DNA of 64,000 bases from Echinarachnius parma (taxonomy: Eukaryota > Echinodermata > Echinoidea > Clypeasteroida > Echinarachniidae), in the NCBI GenBank assembly GCA_037951105.1, contig JBAMJV010008120.1:1-64000 (forward strand), written 5' to 3'. Below, in pieces: positions 35,311-45,640 of this stretch (positions are counted from its first letter, which is position 1; each line of letters begins with the position of its first letter). A program made the position numbers and the translations under genes. Under the pieces are notes generated by a model. It was not told the DNA's origin, ran no database searches, and saw only the letters and a program-made list of their open reading frames with translations.

Positions 35311-35676
35311 TTAAGTTTTCCAAATTTGTCTTCTGTTATAAAGATATATGATTTAATTGTTCTGACTTGAAATTCTCTACTGAAGAATTTAAACTGTCTA
35401 CAAAGTCAGTGCAATGAGTTGGCAAATATCATTTTTCATCTTCACTCATTACTCAGTGATATGATTATGATATTCATTTACCATGAATTTTTCACACATT
35501 ACTCGGTGGACATATCAGATTACAGAACTAAACATTGCATTTTTGCACAAAATCCCCTTGCCCTAATCTTACAGTGTGCATGTTTGACCTTTACTGAAAC
35601 AATAATGCCTCGATAATCCCTTGATGCTGGAGCAAATTTGTCATTATTTTCGGAGCATAGTCGGATTGATGGGGGC

Positions 35677-35699
35677 GGGGGGGGGGGGGGGGGGGGGGG
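35677..35699 (+). repeat. poly-G tract (23 G)
   Basis: G run directly after GGGGGC. Confidence 0.95.
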
Positions 35700-36005
35700 C
35701 GAGGGCACACCGTTACATATGTAGCTACGCCTCTGACTTTTTGTGTATGCGTTGCTATTTATTTTGTTACTAAGGGAGTGGGTGGGGGGGGGGGGGTGCA
35801 TGGGCATGGGAGCAGAGTGTTTCTATAAACATGCTCTGCACAGAAAGGCGACCTCAATAATTTGTTTAAATAAAAAACATTTATGCTTTACAAGAATCAC
35901 TTGGGTTCAGATTATTTACATTTATTTCATTGTTTCTATCCGGTTATCCTTGATCAATTAATTTGGGGCTTACAAATTTAAATGTATTCGCCCTCTACGT
36001 CGAAC

Positions 36006-36014
36006 TGCTATATA
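36006..36014 (+). promoter_or_regulatory. possible TATA box of the RIIa gene
   Basis: CTATATAG about 175 bp before the proposed first codon at 36185. Position is plausible if the leader is about 145 bp. Weak evidence. Confidence 0.25.
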
Positions 36015-36184
36015 GTATCCGTTTCCGGTGTCTACGTACGAACTTCACATCTTCTTCAGATCGATGGTAGATTTTTAGTTTTTCGCCGAAAAAATTCACT
36101 TTAAAAATAAAAACTACAGTCAAACGTGGATATATTCATCAACATCTCGTCTGGGTGTCACTGTTCGGTCTACAAACAATCACG

Positions 36185-39100
36185 ATGACGAATGCAATGA
36201 AGGGTAAGAGTAAAAAACTTATTCAGAAGAACAGCAGTGGAGTTAACTGTGATCAGCGCCGTACGTAGTACGGCTACGTACGGCGCCTGGTTAGGTTACA
36301 GTGGAGTGAGTGTGACTGTGAGTTGTAAACTTTTGCCTGGCCTGCGCCAGTGCACAGCCACAGGGGCGGTTATTCTGTGCAGATCTGAGGGTGCATTAGA
36401 TCGACAAATCTATCGCTTTCATGGCCGCCTTTTTGACATTATTATTGTCATGTTCACTGTCGGCATTAGCTAGAATGCCGACAGTGAACATGACAATAAT
36501 AATGTCAAAAAGGCCATGAAAGCGATAGATTTGTCGATCTAACTGGGTGCTAACTCAGGTGAGCGCTACGCTACAGCGTAGCGCTCAGGGTCGGGCTCAT
36601 AGTGCCCCCGATTTTTTGCGGTAATGTGCACAATAAGTGTGCTTAAAATTATAGATATGATACGGTACTTACCACCGTGTAGATGATACATATGTTATGC
36701 AACTATGGGGTGGATCAGAATGATGATTTTTCGCTCCATTTCGCATCAAAATGAGTGATTTATGCACATCATCGACTTCTATCTGTGTTGTATCGCGACT
36801 TCTGAACGATCGATTACCGTACGACCACTAACGCGCGAGTCAGATCTGCCATCTATTCGGCGGGCGCGGTACATGAATGGAGACCGTACCCGCGCGTTCG
36901 CCTGATCATCGCTCGTTCCTAAGTCGCGATACAACACAGATAGAAGTGGAGGAGGTGCATAAATCACTCATTTTGATGCGGAATGGAGCGAAAAATCATC
37001 ATTCTGATCCACCCCATAGTTGCATAACATATGTATCATCTACACGGTGGTAAGTACCGTATCATATCTATAATTTTAAGCACACTTATTGTGCACATTA
37101 CCGCAAAAAATCGGGGGCACTATGAGCCCGACCCTGAGCGGCGTAGCGCTCACCTGAGTTAACTGGGTGCATGCACTGCGCAGCTTGAACTGGAAGTGGA
37201 AGTGCTGAGTAGATTAGTAGATTCTTCTACTTTCTTCTTCTTCTTCTTCTTGATACTGCAAACAAACTCTGCATGATGCGGATATACAGTTGCAGGCACT
37301 TGATGGGTTTAGGTGTGCGCACCTAATTGGGGAGCCCGTGATTTCCACCATCGTGGTAATCAACTCGGTCACATTCTTATCAGTTTCTGACAGTTTTATC
37401 ACTACTGTCAACAATCCCACGCTGTGTTAACTGCCCCTCGACTCTCGAGGACGAGGCCCAGTGCTATCACAGAGAGAGGGGCTAGTGATAAGAAAGTGCC
37501 AACCCTGATAAAAATCTACTGGATGCAGGCTTGAGAGCTCAGATATCACACCGCAGTTCAGGCCCTCAAAGTGAGGTTTTCACCTAACAGCAAAATCTCG
37601 TCATGAGGCCCAGCACCTTATTTGCCTTTGATGCAGTTGTGTTTATGTGGTCTGCCCAGTTCAGTTTTGAGTTAAGCTCTACCCCAAGGTATGAGTGTTT
37701 CGCTATTGAGTGAAGGGATGTTCCATTCATAGAGTATTGGGTTTCTATAGCTCTCCGTTTGTGCATTATGTGCATGACATGACACTTATCATTCAATGTT
37801 AAATTTCATTTGCCACTTGGCCTCCCAGTCGCACAAACTGTTAATGTCCTGTTGTAGTGTCGCACTGTCAGCATCGGATTTGATCTCTCGGTATATAATG
37901 CAGTCGTCCGCGAACAGTCGCACTTGGGAGTCGACTCCCTTCAGTAAATCATTAATGTATAAAATAAATAGTAGTGGACCCAAAACAGTACCCTGTGGAA
38001 CTCCTGATTGTACGTCCACATGTTCGGATATAGCCCCTTCCAGTACGACAGATTGCGTTCTTGTCAAAAAATTATTTATCCAGGTGTGTATAGATCCTGT
38101 TATCCCTGCTTGGTTCAGCTTCAAAAGAAGCCTCTGGTGGGGGACTGTATCAAATGTGATGACGACGTTTGCTTGTCCTTGACAATCTAAGATTTCGGCA
38201 AGTTGTGTTTCGCATGATCTCCCTTTCCTGAAGCCATGTTGTTCTCCATTGAGGACGAAATATGGACGTTATACTTTTTTAGGCTCAGCCGTAGATCTAG
38301 ATCGAGGTTTCTTATTTAGTAGAATATATTTCTTCTTCCAAGAGAAAAGTGCATTCTTATGATAATGTCTGAACATTATTAAAATTTAAATAAGGATTCG
38401 ACTCATCTCACATGAATTTATCTTGGTTGGACTTAACCTACAGCACGGCGCCTGACATACTCGCATTCAAAATCCTTGAATGTCACTGGTAGGATGATAC
38501 AAAACCCCCAAAATGAACAAATGATAATGGGTTTGAACTTACCTAATTTCAAATTTGTGGACTGCTAGTTGATAGCTCCTTCAAAATACTGTACATGATT
38601 CAATTAATAAATACCCAAATTTCGCAAAATAATCCTGAATTTGGATGGACCAGAAAAAACGATACAATCCGCGACCACGACAGTGTTGGAGTCATATATT
38701 ATGCATACAGAATTGACCTTTCTATCTAGGGGCCATCTACAAAGTATGTACGCAATTTTTTGTTCGAAATTGACCTCCCCTCCCCCCCTGTACGCACTTT
38801 TTTTTGCATGTGGTTGAATGCAGCGTACGCATCAGCGTGAACCCCCTCTTGTGCGTACATAATTTGTAGATGGCCCCCTAGCGCACGAGTGATCAGCTTT
38901 CTGGGTCATCATTGCAGCAATCAGTTTGGAATATACATTAATACACGCATCAACTCCAGAAATCATCAATTTTGGGTAAGTTATCCTTCTTTTAAGCAAA
39001 TTATATTCAATGTGCCAATAGTTCATTAACTAAAGGTATAGTTTAGAGCAAAAAAAAAAAAAATCAAACAATTTTGTTGGTAAAGGCGACTTTCAAAGTT

Positions 39101-42100
39101 TTGATCTTGTCGCACATCACCAACAAGCTTTTAAAGCACGAAGCGTTACAGCGGTGTGCTGTTGCACACCCGCTGATTACAGTTAGGTTGGACTCAGTCT
39201 TTCGAATTGGATTTGTAGCAAATCAAGTTTCTAAATAAATTTCTTCAATTACAATTTACATCTCAACTATTTTTTTTCTTAGAAATATTTTCCATCTTAG
39301 AAAAAATACAATCGATGCAATATGGATTCTTTAGACTGCATGTTTCCCTTTAACTTCCAGAACATTATTCGACTCGTCTCATGATTTGTAAGACTAAGAC
39401 TAGAGCAACACAAACAGTTTGTAATCTATTTTCTTGAATTTCATCTCATCCCTTCTCATTGATTTTATTAATTTTCTTTACCTTTCCTATTATTAGACTG
39501 GACATGAGATGACCAGTCAATGAGATATATATGGACTGGCTAGACGGCATGTTCTCCCTGGCTTCTAGAACCTGGTTCGACTCATCTCACAGGAATTACT
39601 AGATATAATCAACACAAAAAGGTTTCAATTTCTTTAATTTCATTGTTGATTTCTTGTTTGATAGAAATAATTTTTTTAATCTTTCCTTTATTCTAGACTG
39701 GACATCAGATTACCAGTCAATGATAAAGACCAGCTTGACTTCATGTTCCCCCTGGCTTTCAGAACCTGAATCGACTTATCTCACATAAATTAATCTAGTA
39801 GTAGGGGGATAACCCTTCTTGTCGTTTAATTGTAATAATTTTCTTTACCTTTCCTTTTTTCTAGACTGGATGTCGGACGACCAGTCGTTGAGATATGGAC
39901 CAGCTAGACTGCATATTCCCCCTGGCTTCCAGAAAGTGAATCGACTTATCTCACACAAATTAATCTAGTAGTAGGGGGACAACCCTTCTTGTCGTTTAAT
40001 TGTAATAATTTTCTTTACCCCTCCTTTTTTCTAGACTGGATGTCGGACGACCAGTCGATGAGATATGGACCAGCTAGACTGCATATACCCCCTGGCTTCC
40101 AGAACGTGAATCGACTTATCTCACACAAATCAATCTGGTACTAGTAGTAGAGGGACATAAGTTCTTAATCAACCCTAATTCTTGATGTTTAAAAAAATTG
40201 TCTTTCCCTTTCGTTTTTTTTAGACTGGATGTCGGACGACCAGTCGATGAGATTTGGACCAGTTAGGCTTTCTGTTCCACCTGGCTTCCAAAACCTGGTT
40301 CGACTCATCTCACATGAAGTTATGAGAGAGCAACCCAAGGACAACATTAAATTCATCGCAGCCTTTCTGCAAGATGTGCTGGCCATCAGAGAAAGTATGT
40401 CATTCTAATTATCCTACCTTATTTACTTGTTTTATTGACCATGTTTAAATTGAAAATATTGTTCTGTTTTTGCTTGTTTTGAGTAAAGGTTTTGTGTTTG
40501 TTTGAATGTTTATTAAAATGACTTTACCGTCAGTGTGTTAAATTTGTTGTTAGATCGTCAATGTAATGAACTATTTCTTTTAGAGCTATATTTGTTCCTA
40601 AATTGTCAATGTAAAGACAATGTCGTTTTTGTGCTAATTTTGATGATGCTTTGTAATCTTGAACATGCAGGTAGGCTACAGGTGATGATCCGGAGCTCCA
40701 GGGAAAGCTGATAGGGCGAGTACAGTCCTACGATACGCTCAGATAACAAAAGAGAATATTTCAGTTAGTCATTAAATTGTCGATGTTAACCTGTTGACTA
40801 CGGGAACCAGGTGGGTTGTGTACAAATTCTATAGAGGTTCCAGAATCTCGAATGGAACGGGTTAAGACTATTTCTTTGGTGTTATATCTGTTAATAAAAT
40901 AAATTGACAAGTTGTAAAGACTATTTTTTTTGGTGCTAATAATGATGTTTCTTTGTAATCTTTGACTTATAGGTACAGGTGATGATCCGGTGCTACAGGG
41001 GGAGCTGATAGGGCGAGTACAGGCCCAGTATGCACAGATCAAGCAAGACAGAGGGGGCCCCGAACCACCAGTGACGTATCCTCCTGTGGACAGAGCCGCC
41101 GATCAAGGGGACTGCGTTCCCGTTGTGGACAAAGATGGTAAGGATAAGGATAATTCACTTCTGTGCGTGTATGAGTGTGCGAGTGTGTTCCTGTAAGGAC
41201 CTTCAATCAGGGATACACACCGGTAAACACAGAATGGCTAGATGCAGGGTAGAAAATACACGGGGCTGAGTGCGACTTTGCCCCCTAATTTTTCAAATAG
41301 CCCCCTGAAATCAGTAGGTAGCCCCTAAAATTAGGTATTATGTGTAATATTTTGTGAAATCCATCAGATTAAAAAAGTAGCCTGCTAAAATAAAAAAATA
41401 ATTCTTTCCTTGGGTCTATGGACAGAGCTGCGCTTTGGGGGACTGTATCTCGGTTGTGGACAAAGATGATGATATGTCAAGGGGAACTTACTTGTTTTTT
41501 TTTATAAGGATGTGTGTTTGGATACAAAATTAAACCATCCTTTACAGAGTTTGATTTTTCAAGTGTACTTTTCAAACTGGTCATTTAATTAAAGATGAAT
41601 TACAGTTTTGGGAAAGTTACAGAAAACATTTATATTGGCCAAAATAATTGATCAATATTGTTGAATAAGTAGCTAAAAAGGGCTTGTGCGGTAAAATCCG
41701 AACCCAAGCATCGTTACATGCAGAAATATCGGGAACAAATCCAATGGCTGCCCGTGAAGTCTATAAATCCACCGCCCGTTCGCATCTGTCCGCGCTGCTA
41801 GCGCTGGGCTGGCGATATCGACAAGCCAGCATATGGGCCGCATACCGGAAAGCATATGCAGACCACGTGGACTTTTGCACGTAGCGTATGCGTAATTCCG
41901 TGTTGGCGATCGATTTACTGTAAATCAGTTTTATAATTTTGCAAATATATCCATTAGTAGGCGGTTTCCTGGCCAAATTTGTAATCGCATATTAGTAAAA
42001 TTATATTCTTTCACATGGTTAGTAATAAGAGCGTACATTTCATTTGTTTGTGTGTGGGGCGTTTCCCACTACTGTCATTTCCCTTTAATTTATAGCTTTA

Positions 42101-43541
42101 AATATGAAAATCTGTTCATATCTTCTGAAGATTACATGGATATTAACCTAGGTACAGCTAAACCTGTCTTAGTGGCCACCTGCCTGTAGTAGCCACCAAA
42201 TGCGATCCCCCACAGAGCAAAATCAACGCTATAGAACTGTCTATAGAGGTCACCTGTCTACAGTGGCCATATTTCTTGTTTCCCTTTGATGGTGTCAATA
42301 CTCAGGTTTTGTTATTATCTCTTTTATTCCCTGAATTCATTCATCAAATCTTCCTCTGTTTTAATATCATTTTCAAATACGTTTTCAGTTTTACTTTTGT
42401 GTATAATTACCATCCCCTAGTGCCAGTCGAGACGATAATGGAGGATAGTTTGGCGGTAATGGTGGACATGGAGGAGATGGAGACACAATCTGAGGTACCG
42501 GCTGAAACAGGTGCAGAACCGGCACCACAGGTCGTTGATTCCGAGGTATTGGCTGAAACAGGTGCAGAACCGGCACCACAGGTCGTTGATTCCGAGGTAC
42601 CGGCTGAAACAGGTGCAGAACCGGCACCACAGGTCGTTGATTCCGAGGTACCGGCTGAAACAGTTGCAGAAACGGCACCACAGGTCGTCGAATCAGAGGT
42701 ACCGGCTGAAACAGGTGCAGAACCGGCACCACAGGTCATCGAATCCGAGGTACCGGCTGAAACAGGTGCAGAACCGGCACCACAGGTCGTTGACTCCGAG
42801 GTACCGGCTGAAACAGTGGCAGAACCGGCACCACAGGTCGTCGAATCAGAGGTACCGGCTGAAACAGGTGCAGAACCGGCACCACAGGTCATTGAATCCG
42901 AGGTACCGGCTGAAACAGTTGCAGAACCGGCACCACAGGTCGTCGAATCCAAGGTACCGGCTGAAACAGGTGCAGAACCGGCACCACAGGTCGTTGATTC
43001 CGAGGTACCGGCTGAAACAGTGGCAGAAACGGCACCACAGGTCGTCGAATCAGAGGTACCGGCTGAAACAGGTGCAGAACCGGCACCACAGGTCATCGAA
43101 TCCGAGGTACCGGCTGAAACAGGTGCAGAACCGGCACCACAGGTCGTTGATTCCGAGGTACCGGCTGAAACAGTGGCAGAACCGGCACCACAGGTCGTCG
43201 AATCAGAGGTACCGGCTGAAACAGGTGCAGAACCGGCACCACAGGTCATCGAATCCGAGGTACCGGCTGAAACAGTTGCAGAACCGGCACCACAGGTCGT
43301 CGAATCCAAGGTACCGGCTGAAACAGGTGCAGAACCGGCACCACAGGTCCTCGAATCAGAGGTACCAGCTGAAACAGGTGCAGAACCGGCACCACAGGTC
43401 CTCGAATCAGAGGTACCGGCTCAAACAGGTGCAGAACCGGCTGAACCCATGGATGAAGGTATTACGGAACCAGCTGAAACGTCAAAGGCACCGCCGGATA
43501 CAGAAGAGAACCCAACTGATGAACAGGAATCTACTGTATAG
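36185..43541 (+). CDS. CABYR/SPA17-like protein with RIIa domain and acidic 17-residue repeats
   Basis: Proposed exons: 36185-36203 (MTNAMK), 40224-40394, 40973-41137 and 42421-43541. All four have GT/AG borders and join in frame to 491 residues. The first exon is the weakest call; translation could instead start at the ATG at 40229. Residues ~24-62 (SVPPGFQNLVRLISHEVMRE and following, ending FLQDVLAIRE) are an RIIa dimerisation/docking fold as in SPA17, CABYR and the PKA regulatory subunit; such domains bind AKAP helices, typically in the sperm flagellum. Residues ~142-460 are 18 and a partial unit of SEVPAETGAEPAPQVVD-type repeats, recalling the PxxP-rich acidic tail of CABYR. An AATAAA lies at 43806. 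A flagellar scaffold role is inferred from the domain. Confidence 0.75.
36396..36542. repeat. near-perfect 147-bp palindrome
   Basis: Arms of about 70 bp starting TTAGATCGACAAATC and ending GATTTGTCGATCTAA, centred on AGCTAG near 36469. One 2-bp difference is visible. It directly abuts the left target duplication of the next element. Confidence 0.85.
36542..37170. mobile_element. Mutator-like fold-back element with 9-bp target duplication
   Basis: The element proper is 36551-37161. ACTGGGTGC at 36542-36550 and 37162-37170 flanks TAACTCAGGTGAGCGCTACG and its inverse CGTAGCGCTCACCTGAGTTA. Inverted arms extend about 245 bp (to ~36800 and from ~36917). A 10-bp insert with its own hairpin is present in the left arm. 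A 9-bp duplication and long inverted ends are typical of MULEs. It lies in intron 1 of the RIIa gene. Confidence 0.8.
37216..37242 (+). repeat. (TTC)n microsatellite
   Basis: Short run of TTC units. Confidence 0.85.
37584..38269 (-). pseudogene. non-LTR retrotransposon reverse transcriptase fragment
   Basis: On the minus strand: HGFRKGRSCETQL-like, FDTVPHQRLL, SGVPQGTVLGPLLFILYIND and LFADDCIIY, the standard order of RT motifs in jockey/CR1-type LINEs, followed by a YLGVELNSKLNWADH block. The frame changes near 37790 and both ends are missing, so this is a dead fragment in intron 1 of the RIIa gene. The clade cannot be settled by eye. Confidence 0.85.
38727..38880. mobile_element. MITE with TIR TAGGGGCCATCTACAAA
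   Basis: TAGGGGCCATCTACAAAGTA with TGTACGCA is inverted at the right end as TGCGTACA and TTTGTAGATGGCCCCCTA. The element is 154 bp. Confidence 0.8.
39865..39968 (+). pseudogene. partial RIIa exon copy with open frame (copy 4)
   Basis: The acceptor TTTTCTAG is retained. In the phase of the real exon it reads DWMSDDQSLRYGPARLHIPP, then GFQKVNRLISHKLI, and stops at TAG 39966-39968. The second helix of the RIIa domain is absent. It could be a dead copy or an alternative terminal exon. Confidence 0.75.
40035..40144 (+). pseudogene. partial RIIa exon copy with open frame (copy 5)
   Basis: Acceptor TTTTCTAG retained. It reads DWMSDDQSMRYGPARLHIPP, then GFQNVNRLISHKSIWY, stopping at TAG 40142-40144. 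It is the closest to the functional exon 80 bp downstream. Confidence 0.75.
40224..40394 (+). CDS. RIIa domain exon
   Basis: Acceptor TTTTTTTAG, donor GAGAAA|GTATGT. It contains the alternative start ATG at 40229 and the whole RIIa fold. Confidence 0.85.
40672..40748 (+). pseudogene. relic copy of RIIa gene exon 3 (5' part)
   Basis: GGCTACAG then GTGATGATCCGGAGCTCCAG, GAAAGCTGATAGGGCGAGTACAG, matching 40979-41023, after which the frame breaks with a stop. Confidence 0.75.
40788..40866. repeat. dispersed repeat copy (GACTACGGGAACC family)
   Basis: Matches the units at 30594-30732: GTTGACTACGGGAACCAGGTG, GTGTACAAATTCTAT, CAGAATCTCGAA, AACGGGTTAA. Confidence 0.65.
40973..41137 (+). CDS. RIIa gene exon 3 (linker)
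   Basis: Encodes DDPVLQGELIGRVQAQYAQI and a proline/aspartate-rich segment; donor AAGATG|GTAAGG. Two in-frame acceptors exist (AG at 40972 and AG at 40978), so two isoforms differing by two residues are possible. Confidence 0.75.
41413..41470 (+). pseudogene. relic copy of RIIa gene exon 3 (3' part)
   Basis: TGGACAGAGCTGCG, GGGGACTGTATCTCGGTTG and TGGACAAAGATG match the end of the exon at 41084-41137. The donor GT is replaced by AT. Confidence 0.7.
41668..42085 (+). repeat. ~400-bp dispersed repeat, copy 2
   Basis: An inverted match to 23055-23465 (AAAAAGGGCTTGTG, TGCAGAAATATCGG, GCTAGCGCTGGGCTGG, AGGCGGTTTCCTGGCCAA, GGGGCGTTTCCCACTACTGTC). Confidence 0.75.
42153..42310. mobile_element. MITE, TACAGTCAAACC family, copy C
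   Basis: TACAGCTAAACCTGTC, TTAGTGGCCACCTGCC, CTATAGAGGTCACCTGTCTA and a degraded right end; relative of 4336-4498. It lies just before the repeat exon. Confidence 0.65.
42421..43541 (+). CDS. RIIa gene repeat exon
   Basis: Acceptor CATCCCCTAG. After VETIMEDSLAVMVDMEE come 18 complete 51-bp units and a partial one from 42489, then PMDEGITEP and an acidic tail ending ESTV. The units differ at few positions and in fixed combinations. Two other frames of the same DNA (one plus, one minus) are also open across the array. These are by-products of a 51-bp period with no stop in three frames. Confidence 0.85.
42489..43445 (+). repeat. 51-bp coding minisatellite with higher-order structure
   Basis: Units alternate ETGAEPAPQVVD, ETVAEPAPQVVE, ETGAEPAPQVIE and ETVAETAPQVVE. 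Units 4-10 and 11-17 have the same order of variants, so a 357-bp block was duplicated. Confidence 0.9.
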
Positions 43542-43805
43542 ATCGCAGCGATTACTATTTAGTTACATCAATGCTCCATATTAATACTGGCTCGCTTGGC
43601 CCAGGAACAATGTAATGTTTTTTTCTTCTTCAGACCAGCAAAACATTTTGAATGCAATTTTGGTGGCCTGATGAGCAAGCTAGCTTCTAGATTTTCATCT
43701 GACAGTGGCATAAGAAGCAATCTTGCATTCCTTTTATTTGTCCATATCAAGCCTCATCTATATAGTAATCTAAATTTTCTCATTAAAGAGAAGGAGGATA
43801 TCAAC

Positions 43806-43811
43806 AATAAA
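43806..43811 (+). terminator. candidate polyadenylation signal AATAAA
   Basis: 265 bp after the RIIa gene stop; an ATTAAA lies slightly upstream. Confidence 0.4.
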
Positions 43812-43859
43812 ATTAACCGTTTGAGCCAACTAGTAAATATTTGTATAGGGCAACCATAA

Positions 43860-44388
43860 ATCGAAAGGAAAACAATTTACTGGCTGCACAGGGCAACCAA
43901 CAAAAGGCTAGGAATAGAGCCCTGTTTGTTCATACATCACTTACCATACCTAGTCAAAACCCTAAAATTGTCTTGTTCTGATCAGATGTACATGTAAATA
44001 ATATACAGTAAGTGAGGAGGTTTGAACCACCTGACATGTTCTTGGTGGTCTTTGCTATTATGTCATAGTGCTTCCATCACAGCTTGCCACGTAACTTGCC
44101 AAGGAAAAAGTTCTGCAGGGAACATTTGGGAACATGAAATGTTCCAAGTTCAAGAATCAAGAACTACACTTTAGCTATGCATTATTCTTCTGCATCATTT
44201 TGTAAATCGACCAATGTAAATATTTTCTAAAGAATATATTGTGGAAAAGTTGCATTAATTGGATGCTTTGTTTACATTTTTTGTAGAAAGTTTAAGAGAT
44301 GTGAAAATAAAAACAATAATAGTTTTTTTTTTATATACTGAAAGGTCTGTGAGAAAACATAACTGATCCTCATACAAATCTGTCCAAC
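43860..44388. other. no recognised gene
   Basis: AT-rich spacer after the RIIa gene. Confidence 0.5.
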
Positions 44389-44828
44389 TTAAAGGGGACC
44401 ACCAGGCAAAGGACAACACATTATTATATGTTTTGGTACCGTTTTGTGATATCAAATAGATACCCACCATTTTGCAAAGGGTTGTGTAATTCATAAACAA
44501 AGCAATTAATTTCCACCACTTACGGAACCACTGCTATTTCCTGGTTCCATACGGGCCAAGCATTTGCGAGTGCGCCAATACTAATCACGCGTACTTCAAT
44601 AGAATCCCGGATGATTTGTTCGCTCTGCACAGAGCGCTCGTGCTCTGCAAACATATAGTCTACGCAATTCAGACCGCATTAACGCATGGTTGAGAATGGT
44701 GATGCGTTTTCCAATTAAATTTTTTTTTTCTGAAAACATATTTTTGTGAACTTGTTGAAGGAATGGAATACTAAAGATGTTATCTTTCTATAATACGAAT
44801 ATTATTTTTGGGTGGTGGTACCCTTTAA
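44389..44828. mobile_element. Kolobok-type MITE, second family (TTAA target)
   Basis: The element proper is 44393-44824. TTAA on both sides flanks AGGGGACCACCA and the inverse TGGTGGTACCCT. The termini begin AGG, as in Kolobok. Confidence 0.75.
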
Positions 44829-45640
44829 GAGACTTTTTTTTTTACAGAGAACTAATTAAACTTAATGCAGCATCGGCTCTTCACTTAATGTGCCTTCTTT
44901 AAAAGGCTTTCCTGTACATATATACTTCCAATATATCGGTATTCATTAGTCTAGGCCTATATATAGCTATAAGCATTTTCAGTTTTCAACCCTCAATTGT
45001 CACATTTCTCATATAAAAAGATGCACTATATGCAAAAAAACAAAAACAAAAATACAAGTATTTAATGAATTGTATGATCTGTAGACATGACTTTTTATAC
45101 CAAATTTCTATTCATTGTACTGTAGATGAATGTAAGAATTTATTTATTCACATAAACTTGCCTAAAAGAACTGGGACAAGGTCAAAGCTGCAATTAAATT
45201 TTACACTCAATCAATACAATTGGAATACCATGCCACGTTTATATAAATGTCCACCTTCTATTTCTATACAATATGTTATATTTATTTAATTCCTTCAGTT
45301 ACTTTAAAAATGTGCATTCAATGTAATTAAAATTGTGTGTGAAAACTATTTCATTGATTGATTACATTTTAAACTGTATTTTGTTTCTTTGTCATGGTAC
45401 AGAGAATGAGATGTAAGGCCGTAAATATGCTTTCTTGTTCAATCCTTTTCACTTGTGAAACTATATGAAATGCATACATATTGTACATATTGTTCTATTC
45501 AATGTTACCATTATTTGATTCCAGCTAATTAAACAGAACATACATTTTAAATATTGCCTTGTGAAGTAATTTCTCCTTCTGTATTGGTCATGTACTAGTA
45601 ATTAAGAATCATAATCAAGTCCATTTTCTCTACACATGTC
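44829..45640. other. no recognised gene
   Basis: AT-rich; only short unsupported frames. Confidence 0.5.

Larger units (their letters stand above)
34259..35515. repeat. tandem duplication (~245 bp) interrupted by two MITEs
   Basis: Copy 1 is 34259-34504. Copy 2 is 34689-34776 plus 35311-35515. Both contain TAACATTGTCAAAATCGT, CATTTGTATGATGGAACA, CTGACTTGAAATTCTC and CACACATTACTCGGTGGA. On the minus strand copy 1 has an open frame (34443-34255) ending near a GTAAGT donor, so it could be an exon; copy 2 has an in-frame stop. I do not recognise the frame. Confidence 0.75.
39335..40144 (+). repeat. tandem array of partial RIIa exon copies
   Basis: Copies of the first half of the RIIa exon plus its upstream intron begin after TAG at about 39335, 39497, 39697, 39865 and 40035; the functional exon begins at 40224. 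Spacings are roughly 162, 200, 168, 170 and 189 bp. Each has an ACTGGA-like start, a (C/T)CCCCTGGCTTxCAGAA core and a TCGACT(T/C)(A/G)TCTCA end. The three leftmost are frame-broken. A further small remnant (TTCGACTCATCTCACATGAA) is at about 38396. Confidence 0.85.

Noticed and set aside
42407-43309. 300-codon minus-strand frame over the repeat exon
   Set aside because: Shadow of a 51-bp period without stops; the plus frame has the acceptor, phase and non-repetitive ends.
42511-43584. 357-codon second plus-strand frame (NRHHRSS-type repeats)
   Set aside because: Same shadow effect; not joined in phase to the upstream exons.
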